The position numbers and the translations under genes were made by a program. Below, one piece after another: positions 22,301-32,879 of a stretch of DNA of 64,000 nt; positions within the stretch are counted from its first letter, which is position 1, and each line of letters opens with the position of its first letter. This stretch comes from Elymus sibiricus. Taxonomy: Eukaryota > Streptophyta > Magnoliopsida > Poales > Poaceae. Below the pieces are notes generated by a model that saw only the letters and a list, made by a program, of their open reading frames with translations, was not told where the DNA came from and did no database searches. The stretch covers positions 368,612,720 through 368,676,719 of the forward strand of contig CM077671.1 of the NCBI GenBank assembly GCA_039707655.1. Direction: 5' to 3'.

Positions 22301-22899
22301 ACTATGTCGTCCATATAGGCTTCCATATTTCTATGGAGCTGAGGCTCAAAACCAATCTGAACAGCTCTGGCAAAGGTTGACCCGGCACTCTTCAACCCGA
22401 AAGGCATACGCAAAAAGCAATACGTGCCACATGGGGTGATGAATGCGGTCTTTTCTTCGTCTTCCTTCGCCATGAAAATCTGGTGATAGCCCGAGTAGGC
22501 GTCAAGAAATGACAGCAACTCGCAGCCGGCGGTGGAGTCCACAATCTGATCGATGCGCGGCAAGGGGAACGGATCTTTTGGACAGGCTTTATTAAGATCA
22601 GTGAAATCGATACACAGCCTCCATTTACCATTCGCCTTGCGCACAACAACTGGATTGGCCAGCCATGTAGGATGGAGGACCCCTCTGACCAGGCCTGCTG
22701 CCTCGAGCTTTCTGATCTCTTCGGCAATAAATTCCTGCCGCTCCAAAGCTTGCTTCCGCACCTTTTGCTTAACGGGCCGCGCGTGGGGACAGACAGCTAG
22801 GTGGTGCTCAATTACTTCCCTGGGAACGCCGGGGATGTCAGATGGCTGCCATGCAAACACATCGATATTCACCCGCAGGAAAGCAACGAGCGCGCCTTC
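19369..22899 (-). CDS. Tat-element pol: reverse transcriptase, two RNase H domains, integrase
   Basis: Counting from the ATG at 22872 (1167 residues): RT at about 60-270 with the YMDD catalytic box at 186-189. A first RNase H-like connection at about 328-480 lacks the catalytic Asp (LLYIAATNQ). A second, complete RNase H lies at about 510-650 with D517, E558 and D582 (MYFDGA, NNTAEYE, RGDSQLV). The integrase has an HH-CC zinc finger (CEACQFH) and the D-D-E core (LDILGPF, ITDNGTQF, then AERANAE), followed by a C-terminal DNA-binding part ending at 19369. It would copy the element RNA and insert the DNA. It is in the same frame as gag and is separated from it by amber stops at 22900-22902 and 23473-23475. 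The ORF itself is intact. Confidence 0.93.
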   Translation of the reverse strand, partial: EGALVAFLRVNIDVFAWQPSDIPGVPREVIEHHLAVCPHARPVKQKVRKQALERQEFIAEEIRKLEAAGLVRGVLHPTWLANPVVVRKANGKWRLCIDFTDLNKACPKDPFPLPRIDQIVDSTAGCELLSFLDAYSGYHQIFMAKEDEEKTAFITPCGTYCFLRMPFGLKSAGSTFARAVQIGFEPQLHRNMEAYMDDIVVKTKDKATLIQDLEETFANLRKINLKLNPEKCVFGVPSGKLLGFFVSQRGIEANPDKIKAIEQIQAPKRVKDVRRLAGCVAALSRFISKSAERALPFFKILKKAGPMKWTPEAEAALQDLKGYLSSPPVLVAPRPQEPLLLYIAATNQVVSAALVAEREAEEDAAARAGPSSGLPGASLAESGAGEQECAQSSRAVPKKKMVQRPVYFVSSLLQGARSRYSGVQKLLFGLLMASRKLRHYFQAHEITVVTRFPLQRILRNPEATGRIVEWALELSCFGLKFESSSTIQSRALAEFIAEWTPTPDEEIQESAIPGKESDQAWVMYFDGAFSLQGAGAGVLLIAPTGEHLKYVIQMHFPREKSTNNTAEYEGLLAGLRIAADLGIRKLIIRGDSQLVVRQINKDYQSPLMEAYVDEVRKLEERFDGLQAEHVPRSENGVADDLSKRAAHKLPVEPGTFVLHLTQPSVSPSTRPEKRRKLSTSKYFPAGLPEAPGTSLAGNDSLAGEQRPRAEPQVLAAEASAPTAEEVPAAGEQLLRQEPQAPAVEANAPAAEEMPLVLVVEPQAPAWAQQIVHFLQTGELPEEQEEAEKVARQSSMYQFIDNVLYRKRLNGVKLKCIPREDGLELLAEIHGGICGSHIGSRALAGKAFRQGFFWPTVLQDATALVTKCEACQFHSKQLHQPAQALQTIPLSWPFSVWGLDILGPFPRAAGGFEYLYVAIDKFTKWPEVEAVRKVTAQSAIKFFRGIVCRFGVPNRIITDNGTQFTSRAFMQYIQDLGSKICFASVAHPRSNGQAERANAEVLRGLRTRTFDKLRKCGRGWIDELPVVLWSIRTTPNRATGQTPFALVYGAEAVLPTELIYGSPRVLAYDELEQEQLRQDDALLLEEDRLRAAVRAARYQQALRRYHSRKVNARSLEEGDLVLRHVQSAKNSNKLTPKWEGPYRVVRVTRPGAVRLETEDGSPVSNSWNIEHLRKFYP

Positions 22900-23472
22900 C
22901 TATTTGTCGTCAAGGGTGGAACTTATGGTGAAAGTCCCTCCCGTTCCGTCCTCCTTGGCGGGCACCTTCTTGGTGGCTGGCGGAGCTGCCTTGGATTTCT
23001 TCGCTTGCGCGGCAGAGCTCTCCGGCACGTCCTCAACGGCAGCGCAGCACTCCGAGGAGGCGCGCTCGCCGGAGCTTGTACCAGAGGTCTTGCCGGGACC
23101 CTTCTTCTTGCCGGGATTGGCGGGAGCATACGCCTTGGCGGCGGACGCTGCAACCGCTTCCCGGTAGAGCTTGTCGGCGCAGATGAGCGCGTCTTTCACA
23201 TCAGAGCGGACGGTGATGACGCTCATCGGGCCGGGCATCTTGAGGACGTTGTAGGCGTAATGCGAGGCCACCATAAACTTGGCCAGCGCGGGGCGGCCAA
23301 GGATCCCGTTATAAGGCAACGGGGTCTGGGCGACGTCAAAAACGACCTTCTCCGTCCGAAAGTTCAGCTCGCTGCCGAATGTGACCGGCAGCGTGATCTT
23401 GCCTTTGGGCTGGTTTCTTCCCGGACTGACCCCTTGGAAAGAGCCTGTCTCCTCGAGGTCTCCATCGGGAAT
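22900..23472 (-). CDS. Tat-element protease C-part and protease-RT linker
   Basis: Lies between two TAG codons, in the same frame as gag and pol. Motifs such as GKITLPVTFG and LPYNGILGRPAL are the second half of the retropepsin fold. The Lys/Ala/Pro-rich tail is a linker to RT. Whether either TAG is a suppressible stop or a mutation cannot be told from one copy. Confidence 0.7.
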   Translation of the reverse strand: MPDGDLEETGSFQGVSPGRNQPKGKITLPVTFGSELNFRTEKVVFDVAQTPLPYNGILGRPALAKFMVASHYAYNVLKMPGPMSVITVRSDVKDALICADKLYREAVAASAAKAYAPANPGKKKGPGKTSGTSSGERASSECCAAVEDVPESSAAQAKKSKAAPPATKKVPAKEDGTGGTFTISSTLDDK

Positions 23473-25764
23473 CTACAGCCTCTTGATGACGTCTGGCGAG
23501 ATCAGGTTCAGGCCGGCCCCACCGTCAACCAACATTTTCGTAACCTGGAGGTTGCGAATCGTTGGTGAGACCAACAATGGCAAACACCCGACCGCAGTTA
23601 CGCGGTCTGGGTGATCCTCGGCATCGAAAATGATGGGCGTGTGGGACCATTTGAGTGGTTTCTGCGCGTCGATGGAGGGTTCTGCCGCACTCACTTCACG
23701 CGCCCACTGCTTGAGCTGGCGGTGGGAAGAGTGCAGCGACGCTCCCCCATCTATGCACATAACCTCCGCTGTCTTCTGGAATTCCTGCTCGCTGGATTCG
23801 CCATCATCCTCTCCTTCATCCTCATCTCCATCTTTCTTATCGCGGCCCTGGGCAGGCCTTTCTCGCTGCTGCCCAGGCTTGCCGCGGCGGCCTCCTCGAC
23901 CGCGCTTCCTGCCGGCTCCACCAGCTCCATCACGGGCCCTCTCCTTGTCGCGCTGCTCGTACTCAGCGCGCTGCTTCTCGACAAGCTCCTCAACTTGCCG
24001 GCACTCCTGGAGGTCATGGCCCTTGGTGCGGTGGATCTTGCAGTACTGCTTGCCGGATCCTTCTGGCTTGTCGGCACCCGCCGCGGCCTGACATGCCGCA
24101 CACTCGGCAACCTCCTTGCCGGGGTCGGCAGTCTTGGTCTTCTTGGCGGGGTTGCCAGGACCGCCGGAACCTTCAACGGCAAGCACGGCCTTGCCCTTGC
24201 GCTTGTTGTTCCTCCGCCGTCCCTTCTTGGCCGGGGCAGGAGCGTCTTCGCTCTCGGAAGGGACTCCGGCTCCAGCGTTCTCGCCGGGGAGTCTTCTTCC
24301 TTCTTCTGCCCGAGCACACTTATCGGCCAGAGCGTAAAGCTCGGCGATATCTTTGATCTTGTTCATCGCCAGCTCCTCCTGCATCTTGCGATTACGCACA
24401 TTCTGATGAAAGGCGCTGATAACGGCGGCTGGGTGAACGTCAGGAATGTTGTGCTGGACGCGGCTGAACCTCTGGATATATTTGCGCAGGGTTTCGCCTT
24501 CTTTCTGGGGAATGATGTGCAAGTCGCTCTCTTGGCCAGGAGCTTGGTGGCCGCCAGTGAAGGCGCCAACAAACTGATGGCACAAGTCAGCCCAAGAAGA
24601 AATGGAGTTCTCGGGCAGGTGCATCAACCACGATCTAACGTTGGGCTTAAGCACCAACAGAAAGTAGTTGGCCAACACCTTGTCGTCACGAGCCCCGGCA
24701 GCCTGCACCGCGATGGTGTAGATGCTCAAGAACTCGGACGGATGAGTCTTCCCGTCGTATTTCTCCGGGATCTCCGGCTTGAAGGAGCGGGGACCGGGCC
24801 ACTGGACCTGCCGCAGCTCATGAGTAAACGCTGGACAGCCCACCTCATAAGGTAGGCAGCCAGGAAACCCTGGCGCGGGAGTGTCAACAGTGGGGCCAGC
24901 GCGCTTGTCGGACTGGCGACGCGCTTCCCTCCGGCGCTCGATGGTAGTTCGAGCGTCCTCCTTCTTCCGTTCCTTGAGAACACGACGCTGGTCGCGGCGA
25001 ACCCGCGGATCAGACGACGCCGTGGAATCATCCTCACGTGCGCCGGTTCGACGGGTCAGCGACCGATCTTGACGCAGGGGAGGGGAGCGGGAAACCACGG
25101 TTCCACCTCCAGTCTTCTCTCCATCGCCTCGCACCGGCCCGGACGACTGCCGCCGCGAGGGTTCACCCTGCTGCGGCGTGTCGTTGTTAGCCGGGCCGAT
25201 GAGGCTCTGGATGGCAGCTCGCCACTCGTCTAGCTTCTCCGGGGCAGGAGGAAAATCTAGGAGCAGCTGAGCTCGCGCCAGCGCCTCTGCTGATGTGGGC
25301 GGCGGCGACAGGTGCGAAGAGCGCGAGGTGCTCAAACTCCTAACAGGGTTAGAAGGGGCATCGTCTCGGCTTTGCACCCGCGCGCGGCTTCCACCTGCGC
25401 GTTGGCGCGAATCTTGACCTCGTGCATCCTGGGAGTGATGCACAGGGTCCTTCCCATGCAGACGCCTAGAGCCTCCAACGCCATGAGGCCGCACGTCCTG
25501 CATTTCCTGGGAAGGGCGCGGTGCATGCGTCGGCGTGGTCGTCTTGGAAGGCGCCGCTTTGTCCCGGGACGCTGCTGCACCACCCTTAGGTCGCGCAGCT
25601 TCATCTCTGGACCGGTTGCTCGTCCGGCTCGGCTCGCCAGAACGCTGTGGAGGCTCGAGGCCTCCACCTCCTCCGCCCGCGTCTACTCCGCCGCCTGAGC
25701 GCGCAGCTTCAGGCACAGCGGACGCGGACGTCCCGATCGCCGTGAAACCCTTCTTTGGGGCCAT
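23473..25764 (-). CDS. Tat-element gag with protease N-part
   Basis: 763 residues from the ATG at 25764. Residues 1-320 are low-complexity, basic and Ser/Pro-rich. The gag core is at about 330-485 (EKYDGKTHPSEFL, WLMHLPENSI, then LRKYIQRFSRVQHNI). A zinc-finger-like C-x2-H-x5-H-x4-C lies at 575-588, an acidic/basic linker follows, and the protease active site DGGAGLN is at 747-753. Gag packages the element RNA. The frame ends at a TAG (23473-23475) inside the protease region. The strong open frame on the opposite strand (23611-24855) is a GC-composition shadow. Confidence 0.88.
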   Translation of the reverse strand: MAPKKGFTAIGTSASAVPEAARSGGGVDAGGGGGGLEPPQRSGEPSRTSNRSRDEAARPKGGAAASRDKAAPSKTTTPTHAPRPSQEMQDVRPHGVGGSRRLHGKDPVHHSQDARGQDSRQRAGGSRARVQSRDDAPSNPVRSLSTSRSSHLSPPPTSAEALARAQLLLDFPPAPEKLDEWRAAIQSLIGPANNDTPQQGEPSRRQSSGPVRGDGEKTGGGTVVSRSPPLRQDRSLTRRTGAREDDSTASSDPRVRRDQRRVLKERKKEDARTTIERRREARRQSDKRAGPTVDTPAPGFPGCLPYEVGCPAFTHELRQVQWPGPRSFKPEIPEKYDGKTHPSEFLSIYTIAVQAAGARDDKVLANYFLLVLKPNVRSWLMHLPENSISSWADLCHQFVGAFTGGHQAPGQESDLHIIPQKEGETLRKYIQRFSRVQHNIPDVHPAAVISAFHQNVRNRKMQEELAMNKIKDIAELYALADKCARAEEGRRLPGENAGAGVPSESEDAPAPAKKGRRRNNKRKGKAVLAVEGSGGPGNPAKKTKTADPGKEVAECAACQAAAGADKPEGSGKQYCKIHRTKGHDLQECRQVEELVEKQRAEYEQRDKERARDGAGGAGRKRGRGGRRGKPGQQRERPAQGRDKKDGDEDEGEDDGESSEQEFQKTAEVMCIDGGASLHSSHRQLKQWAREVSAAEPSIDAQKPLKWSHTPIIFDAEDHPDRVTAVGCLPLLVSPTIRNLQVTKMLVDGGAGLNLISPDVIKRL

Positions 25765-25832
25765 GGCAGTGCAGATGATCGAAAAACTGGCGCGAGGACG
25801 CTAGGTCAGGTTAGCACGACCTCGAATCCCCC

Positions 25833-25850
25833 TACCTGGCGCGCCAAAGA
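25833..25850 (-). other. Tat-element primer-binding site candidate
   Basis: Minus strand reads TTTGGCGCGCCAGG immediately after the LTR. The TGGCGC start is typical of primer sites in this clade; I cannot name the tRNA. Confidence 0.55.
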
Positions 25851-27086
25851 TGTCGTGGGAAACGACACCTATGGGATCGAGGGGATCCCTTGTGGTTCGG
25901 CAAGGGGATGAGGATTGCACCAGAGCAGAACTAACGAACGACGCGCAAGGGATTTACCCAGGTTCGGGCCGCACGGATGCGTAAAACCCTACTCCTGCTT
26001 GGTTGTATTAGCTGTTCTTGGCTGATCCTGGAGCGCTACAGTACAGACGCTGCACAGAATAAGCTCAGTCTGGAGTGTTCGAATGTCCATCCCCCTCCAC
26101 AGTACGCCTTGGGCCTCCTTTTATATGGTCAAGGGGCTACCACAGTCGGCGCACTCCTCATGCACGTTGGGTCGAAGCCGGCTCTCCCTGTAGCCATGCT
26201 TTGCACACGCAATACGTGCATGAGGTGGAAAGGTTACTACAGTGATTCATACCTACTTCTGACGGATTGGGACAATATCATTAAATGCTCCGTCGGAGGT
26301 GTCCACCTTTCTGAGGGATGGGGAAAAGTTACCGTCCCATCATCACCGCTTAAGGATCTCGTGGCCAGCATCGTGCCACGTAACCAGGTGGACAGACGCT
26401 AGACGACAAGCCCGTCGCTAAGCCGGAGCGGCAGCACTGCGCGCCATCAACAGAATCTTGCCGGGTGCCAAGGCTTGCCGAGGCATCAGGGCTTGCCGGG
26501 AGCTGAATCCTTGCCGGGCTCGGCGCGCCTGCCGGGACCGGGTCTTGCCGAATCATTGAATCCTAGCCGGGCCCGGCGCGCCAGCCGGGACCGGGTCTTG
26601 CCGAGGACCGAATCCTTCCCGGGCCCGGCGCGCCTGCCGGGACCGGGTCTTGCCGAGGACCGAATCCTTCCCGGGCCCGGCGCGCCTGCCGGGACCAGGT
26701 CTTGCCGAGGACCGAATCCTTCCCGGGCCCGGCGCGCCTGCCGGGACCGGGTCTTGCCGAGGACCGAATCCTTCCCGGGCCCGGCGCGCCTGCCGGGACC
26801 GGGTCTTGCCGAGGACCGAATCCCTCCCGGGCCCGGCGCACCTGTCGGGACCGGGTCTTGCCGGGCATGGGGGCCTTGCCGGCAAGAGTCTAGCCGGGGC
26901 TCCGCGAGCCTCCAGCCCCTTGACTCTGGTCGTCGGGTCTTCTTGTCTTGGCTTGAATATTTCCTTGATGGCTTGTCTTCGAGATTACTCCCAGCTATTC
27001 CCCCGGCTAGGCCTGCCACGGTACGGCTACAACTGCCCGTGTACTAGTACAGGGTATGAAAGGGCCCACACTTTAGTACACCGACA
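25851..27086 (-). repeat. 5' LTR of the Tat element (right)
   Basis: 1236 bp, starts TGTCGTGGGAAACGACACC on the plus strand and ends CACCGACA. Its length differs from the left LTR by exactly 52 bp, one minisatellite unit. Confidence 0.93.
26543..26855 (+). repeat. 52-bp minisatellite in right LTR, six units
   Basis: One 53-bp variant plus five 52-bp units, one more than in the partner LTR. Confidence 0.9.
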
Positions 27087-27091
27087 GAAAG

Positions 27092-30000
27092 CTAAGTTGA
27101 AAGATGATGGAAGTAACTTTGTGGACTGGGCCCGTAATCTAAGGATTATCCTTACGGCTTCCCAGAAGGCTTATGTCCTTGATGCACCGCTTGGTGATCC
27201 ACCTGCTCCAGTTGAGTCTGTAGACGTTGTGAACGCCTGGCAGGCTCGTTCTGATGATTACTCGATAGTTCAATGTGCTTTATTGTATGGCCTAGAACCG
27301 GGACTTCAAAGACGTTTTGAACGTCATGGAGCATATGAGATGTTCCAGGAGTTGAAGTTTATCTTTCAAAAGAATGCCCGGATCGAGAGATATGAGATCT
27401 CCGATAAGTTCTATGCTTGCAAGATGGAGGAGAACGGGTCTATCAGTGATCACATACTCAGAATGTCTGGGTACTCCACCCGTCTGGCTGAATTGGGGAT
27501 GCCCCTTCCGCCAGAGGCTATCACTGACAGAGTTCTTCAATCATTGCCACCTAGCTATAAGAGCTTCGTGTTGAACTATAACATGCACGGGATGAACAAG
27601 TCAGTCGCCGAGCTGTTTGCGATGCTAAAAGCCGCCGAGTCTGAAATTCAGAAGGAGCATCAAGTGTTGATGGTCAATAAAACCACTAGTTTCAAGAAGA
27701 AAGGCAAAGGTCAGAAGGGTAACTCCAACAAGAGTGGCAAAGCAGTTGCTCCTCTCATGAAGAAACCCAAATCTGGACCCAAACCAGAAACTCAGTGCTT
27801 CTATTGCAAGGGAACTGGACACTGGAAGCGGAATTGCCCCAAGTATTTGGCTGACAAGAAGGCGGCCAACAACAAACAAGGTATATATGATATACATGTT
27901 ATTGATGTGTACCTTACCAACTCTCGTTGTAGTGCCTGGGTATTTGATACCGGTGTGGTTGCTCATATTTGCAACTCAAAACAGGAACTACGGAATAGAC
28001 GGAGGCTGGCAAAGGACGAAGTGACGATGCGCGTGGGAAATGGTTCCAAGGTTGATGTGATCGCCGTCGGCACGCTCGCTCTTCGATTACCATCGGGATT
28101 AGTGATGAACCTGAATAATTGTTATTTAGTGCCTGCGTTAAGCATGAACATTATATCTGGATCTTGTTTATTGCGAGACGGTTACTCTTTTAAATCAGAG
28201 AACAATGGTTGTTCTATTTATATGAGTAATATCTTTTATGGTCATGCACCCAATGTGAGGGGTTTATTCTTGTTGAATCTCGGTAGTAATGATACACATG
28301 TTCATAACATTGATGCCAAAAGATGTAGAATTGATAATGATAATACCACTTTCTTGTGGCACTGCCGTTTAGGTCATATTGGCATAAAACGCATGAAGAA
28401 GCTCCATGCTGATGGACTTTTGGAGTCACTTGATTTTGAATCACTTGACACATGTGAGCCATGCCTTATGGGCAAGATGACTAAAACACCGTTCTCTGGA
28501 ACAATGGAACGGGCAAGCGACTTGTTGGAAATCATACATACTGATGTGTGCGGTCCGATGAGCATTGAGGCGCGCGGTGGTTATCGTTACTTTCTCACCT
28601 TCACTGATGACTTAAGTAGATATGGGTATATTTACTTAATGAAGCATAAATCTGAAACATTTGAAAAGTTCAAGCAATTTCAGAGTGAAGTTGAGAATCA
28701 TCGTAACAAGAAGATTAAATTCCTACGATCTGATCGAGGAGGAGAATATCTGAGTTATGAGTTTGGCAGTCACTTAAGACAGTGTGGAATTGTTTCACAG
28801 TTAACACCGCCTGGAACACCATAGCGTAATGGTGTGTCCGAACGTCGTAATCGAACCTTATTGGATATGGTGCGATCTATGATGTCTCTTGCCGATTTGC
28901 CACTATCGTTTTGGGGTTATGCATTAGAGACAGCTGCATTCACTTTAAATAGGGCACCATCGAAATCCGTTGAGACGACGCCATATGAACTTTGGTTTGG
29001 CAAGAAACCGAAGCTGTCGTTTCTTAAAGTTTGGGGATGTGATGCTTATGTCAAAAAAGCTTCAGCCTGAAAAGCTGGAACCCAAAGCGGAGAAATGCGT
29101 CTTCATAGGATACCCAAAAGAGACAGTTGGGTATACCTTCTATCTCAAATCCGAAGGCAAAGTGTTTGTCGCTAAAAACGGAACATTTCTTGAGAAAGAG
29201 TTTCTCTCGAAAGAATTGAGTGGGAGGAAGATAGAACTTGATGAGGTTATTGAACCTTTACTTCAACCAGAGAATAGCGCAGCACAGAAAGATGTTTCTG
29301 CAAAGCCTACATCAGTTGAAGAGGAAGTTAATGATGATGATCATGAAGCTTCGGATCAAGTTGCTATCGAACCTCGTAGGTCGACAAGGACGCGTACTGC
29401 TCCTGAATGGTACGGCAACCCTGTCTTAGAGGTCATGTTGTTGGACAACAATGAACCTACGAGCTATGGAGAAGCGGTGATGGGCCCGGATTCCGAGAAA
29501 TGGTTAGAGGCCATGAAATCCGAGATGGGATCCATGTATGAAAACAAAGTGTGGACTTTGGAAGTATTACCTGAAGGGCGTAAGGCCATTCAGAACAAAT
29601 GGATCTTTAAGAGGAAGACGGACGCGGACGGTAATATCACCGTCTATAAGGCTCGACTTGTGGCAAAGGGTTTTTCACAAGTTCAAGGAGTTGACTACGA
29701 TGAGACCTTCTCACCCGTAGAGATGCTTAAGTCTGTCAGAATCATGTTAGCAATAGCTGCCTTTTTCGATTATGAAATTTGGCAGATGGATGTCAAAACA
29801 GCATTCCTTAATGGTTTCCTTAAGGAAGAGTTGTATATGATGCAACCTGAAGGTTTTGTCGATCCAGAGAATGCTGACAAAGTTTGCAAACTCCAGCGAT
29901 CCATTTATGGACTGGTGCAAGCATCTCGGAGTTGGAATCTTCGCTTTGATGAGGTGATCAAAGCGTTCGGGTTTATACAAGTTTACGGAGAAGCTTGTAT

Positions 30001-31027
30001 TTACAAGAAAGTGAGTGGGAGCTCTATAGCGTTTCTAATATTATATGTGGATGACATATTGCTGATTGGAAACGATATAGAAATGCTGGAAAGCGTGAAG
30101 GAATATTTGAACAAGAGTTTTTCAATGAAGGACCTAGGAGAAGCTGCTTTCATATTAGGCATCAAGATCTATAGAGATAGATCAAGACGTTTAATAGGAC
30201 TTTCACAAAGCACATACCTTGATAAGATTTTGAAGAAGTTCAAAATGGATCAGTCCAAGAAGGGGTTCTTGCCTGTTTTACAAGGTGTGAAGTTGAGTAA
30301 GACTCAATGCCCAGTGACTGCAGAAGATAGAGAAAAGATGAGTATCGTCCCCTATGCTTCGGCCATAGGCTCTATCATGTATGCAATGCTGTGCACAAGA
30401 CCCGATGTCAGCCTTGCCATAAGTATGGCCGAAAGGTTTCAAAGTGATCCAGGAATGGAACACTGGACGGCGGTCAAGAATATCCTGAAGTACCTGAAAA
30501 GGACTAAGGACATGTTTCTCGTCTATGGAGGTGATCAAGAGCTCGTCGTAAAGGGTTACGTCGATGCAAGCTTTGACACTGATCCGGATGACTCTAAGTC
30601 GCAAACCGGATACGTATTTATTCTCAATGGGGGTGTGGTTAGCTGGTGCAGTTCCAAGCAAAGCGTGGTAGCTGATTCTACATGCGAAGCGGAGTACATC
30701 GCTGTCTCGGAGGCTGCGAAAGAAGGTGTTTGGATGAAGGAGTTCATGACAGATCTTGGAGTGGTGCCTAGTGCACTAAACCCAATGACTCTGTTCTGTG
30801 ACAACACTGGTGCCATTGCTCTAGCCAAGGAACCCAGGTTTCACAAGAGGACCAGACACATAAAGCGACGTTTCAATTCCATCCGCGATTACATCAAGGA
30901 GGACGACATAAATATTTGCAAAGTGCACACGGATCTAAATGTTGCTGATCCGATGACTAAACCTCTTCCAAGGGCTAAACATGAACAACACCAGAACTGT
31001 ATGGGTGTTAGATTCATTACAATGTAA
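27092..31027 (+). pseudogene. copia gag-protease-integrase-RT-RNase H polyprotein (rest)
   Basis: Gag resumes at 27092. A CCHC knuckle (CFYCKGTGHWKRNC) lies at about 27796-27837 and the protease DTG at 27945-27953. The integrase spans about 28340-28900 with HH-CC (HCRLGH, CEPCLMGK) and D-D-E residues (HTDVCGP, RSDRGGEY). RT carries the YVDD box at 30043-30054. RNase H has DASFDTD, CEAEYIA and CDNTGAI (about 30560-30810). The order integrase before RT defines copia. Breaks: TAG at 28822-28824 inside integrase, a one-base frameshift in an A run near 29052-29057, and the nested insertion. The RT-RNase H part is a clean frame to the stop at 31025-31027. Confidence 0.92.
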
Positions 31028-31064
31028 ATCACATAGTGATGTGAGCTAGATTATTGACTCTAGT

Positions 31065-31077
31065 GCAAGTGGGAGAC
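31065..31077 (+). other. copia polypurine tract
   Basis: GCAAGTGGGAGAC directly abuts the 3' LTR; this is the usual plus-strand primer position. Confidence 0.75.
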
Positions 31078-32879
31078 TGTTGGAAATATGCCCTAGAGGC
31101 AATAATAAATTGGTTATTATTATATTTCCTTGTTCATGATAATCGTTTATTATCCATGCTATAATTGTATTGATTGGAAACTCAAATACATGTGTGGGTA
31201 CATAGACAACACTGTGTCCCTAGTAAGCCTCTAGTAGACTAGCTCGTTGATCAAAGATGGTCAAGGTTTCCTAGCCATAGACATGAGATGTCATTTGATA
31301 ACGGGATCACATCATTAGGAGAATGATGTGATGGACAAGACCCAAACTGTAAACATAGCATTTGATCGTGTCAGTTTATTGCTATAGTTTTCTGCATGTC
31401 AAGTATCTATTCCTATGACCATGAGATCATGCAACTCCCTGACATCGGAGGAATACCTTGTGTGTATCAAACGTCACAACGTAACTGGGTGACTATAAAG
31501 GTGCTCTACAGGTATCTCCAAAGGTGTCTGTTGGGTTGGCATGGATCAAGACTGGGATTTGTTACTCCGTGTGACGGAGAGGTATCTCAGGGCCCACTCG
31601 GTAATACAACATCACTATAAGCCTTGCAAGCAATGTGACTAAAGTGTTAGCCACAGAATCTTGTATTACGGAACGAGTAAAGAGACTTGCTAGTAACGAG
31701 ATTGAACTAGGTATAGAGATACCGACGATCGAATCTCGGGCAAGTAACATACCGATAAACAAAGGGAACACCATACGGGATTAACTGAATCCTTGACATA
31801 GAGGTTCAACCGATAAAGATCTTCGTAGAATATGTAGGAACCAATATGGGCATCCAGGTCCCGCTATTGGTTATTGGCCGTAGAGGTGTCTCGGTCATGT
31901 CTACATAGTTCTCGAACCCGCAGGGTCTGCACACTTAAGGTTCGGTGACGTTTCGGTATAGTAGAGTTGTGTATGTTGGTGACCGAAGGTTGTTTGGAGT
32001 CCCGGATGAGATCCCGGACGTCACGAGGAGCTCCGGAATGGTCCGGAGGTAAAGATTGATATATAGGAAGTCCCGTTTTGGTCACCGGAAAAGTTTCGGG
32101 TACTTCGGTAGTGTACCGGGAGTGCCGGGAGGGGTACCGGGGACCATCGGGAGGGGTATTTCGACCCAAGGGGCCTCATGGTCTGTGGGAGGAGTCAAGC
32201 CAGCCCTTAGTGGGCTGGCCAAGCCCCCCACTAAGGCCCATGTGGCTGGAGGTGGAAAAAACCCAAAGGTGGAAAGGTGGAAAGTGTTTCCAAGTGGAGA
32301 GGAGGAATCCTACTCCTAGTAGGATTGGAGTAGGACTCCTCCACCTCCAATTTCGGCCAGCCCTTGAGGGTTTGAGGCTGCCTCCTCCCCTCCCTCCCTC
32401 CTATATATACTAGAGGATTTAGAGGAGAAAAATAACCCTAATAGCCACGTGCTAGCCTCTCCTCTAGATCGCAGTTTCTCCTCTAGATCGTTTCAGCGGT
32501 GCTTAGGCGAAGCCCTGCTGGAATTAGTTCCACCACCATCGCCGCCACGCCGTCGCGCTGCCGGAGAACTCATCCACCTCTCCGCTCCCTCTTGCTGGAT
32601 CAAGAAGGCGGAGATCGTCATCGAGCTGTACGTGTGCTGAACGCGGAGGTGCCGTCCGTTCGGCGCTAGATCGGGACGGATCGTGATTGGATCGCGGGAC
32701 GCTCGGCGATTTGGATCGCGAAGACGTTCGACTACATCAACCGCGTTTCTTAACGCTTCCCGCTTAGCGATCTACAAGGGTATGTAGATCCACTCTCCCT
32801 CTCGTAGATGCTCATCACCATGGATAGATCTTGCGTGTGCGTAGGAAAATTTTTGTTTCCCATGCAACGTTCTCCAACA
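31078..32879 (+). repeat. 3' LTR of the copia element
   Basis: 1802 bp, same length as the 5' LTR, four visible substitutions. Followed by the second copy of the AAATG duplication (32880-32884) and then viral sequence. Confidence 0.95.

Larger units (their letters stand above)
13274..27086 (-). mobile_element. Ty3/gypsy element, Tat clade (RIRE2/Retand-like), with antisense gene
   Basis: LTRs at 13274-14457 and 25851-27086 have ends TGTCG...CGACA. The coding strand is minus: gag-protease, then RT, two RNase H domains and integrase. Between pol and the left (3') LTR lies a plus-strand gene antisense to the element, a layout known from Tat elements. A duplicated RNase H domain is the hallmark of the Tat clade. 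Two in-frame stops interrupt gag-pro-pol, so this copy is probably inactive. The whole element is GC-rich, unlike the viral DNA around it. Confidence 0.92.
10166..32879 (+). mobile_element. Ty1/copia element, BARE/Angela/RIRE1-like, carrying a nested gypsy element
   Basis: Two 1802-bp LTRs (10166-11967 and 31078-32879) start TGTTGGAAATATGCCCTAGA and end CCAACA. They are flanked by the AAATG duplication. PBS, gag, integrase, RT-RNase H and a polypurine tract follow in copia order. The LTR start is the one I recall for BARE-1/Angela/RIRE1. By eye only four substitutions separate the LTRs (about 0.2%), so insertion was recent. Own sequence without the nested element is about 8.9 kb. The polyprotein is broken by the nested insertion, a stop and a frameshift. 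Confidence 0.93.

Noticed and set aside
23611..24855. 414-aa plus-strand open frame
   Set aside because: Exactly antisense to the Tat gag coding region; caused by GC-rich codon usage.
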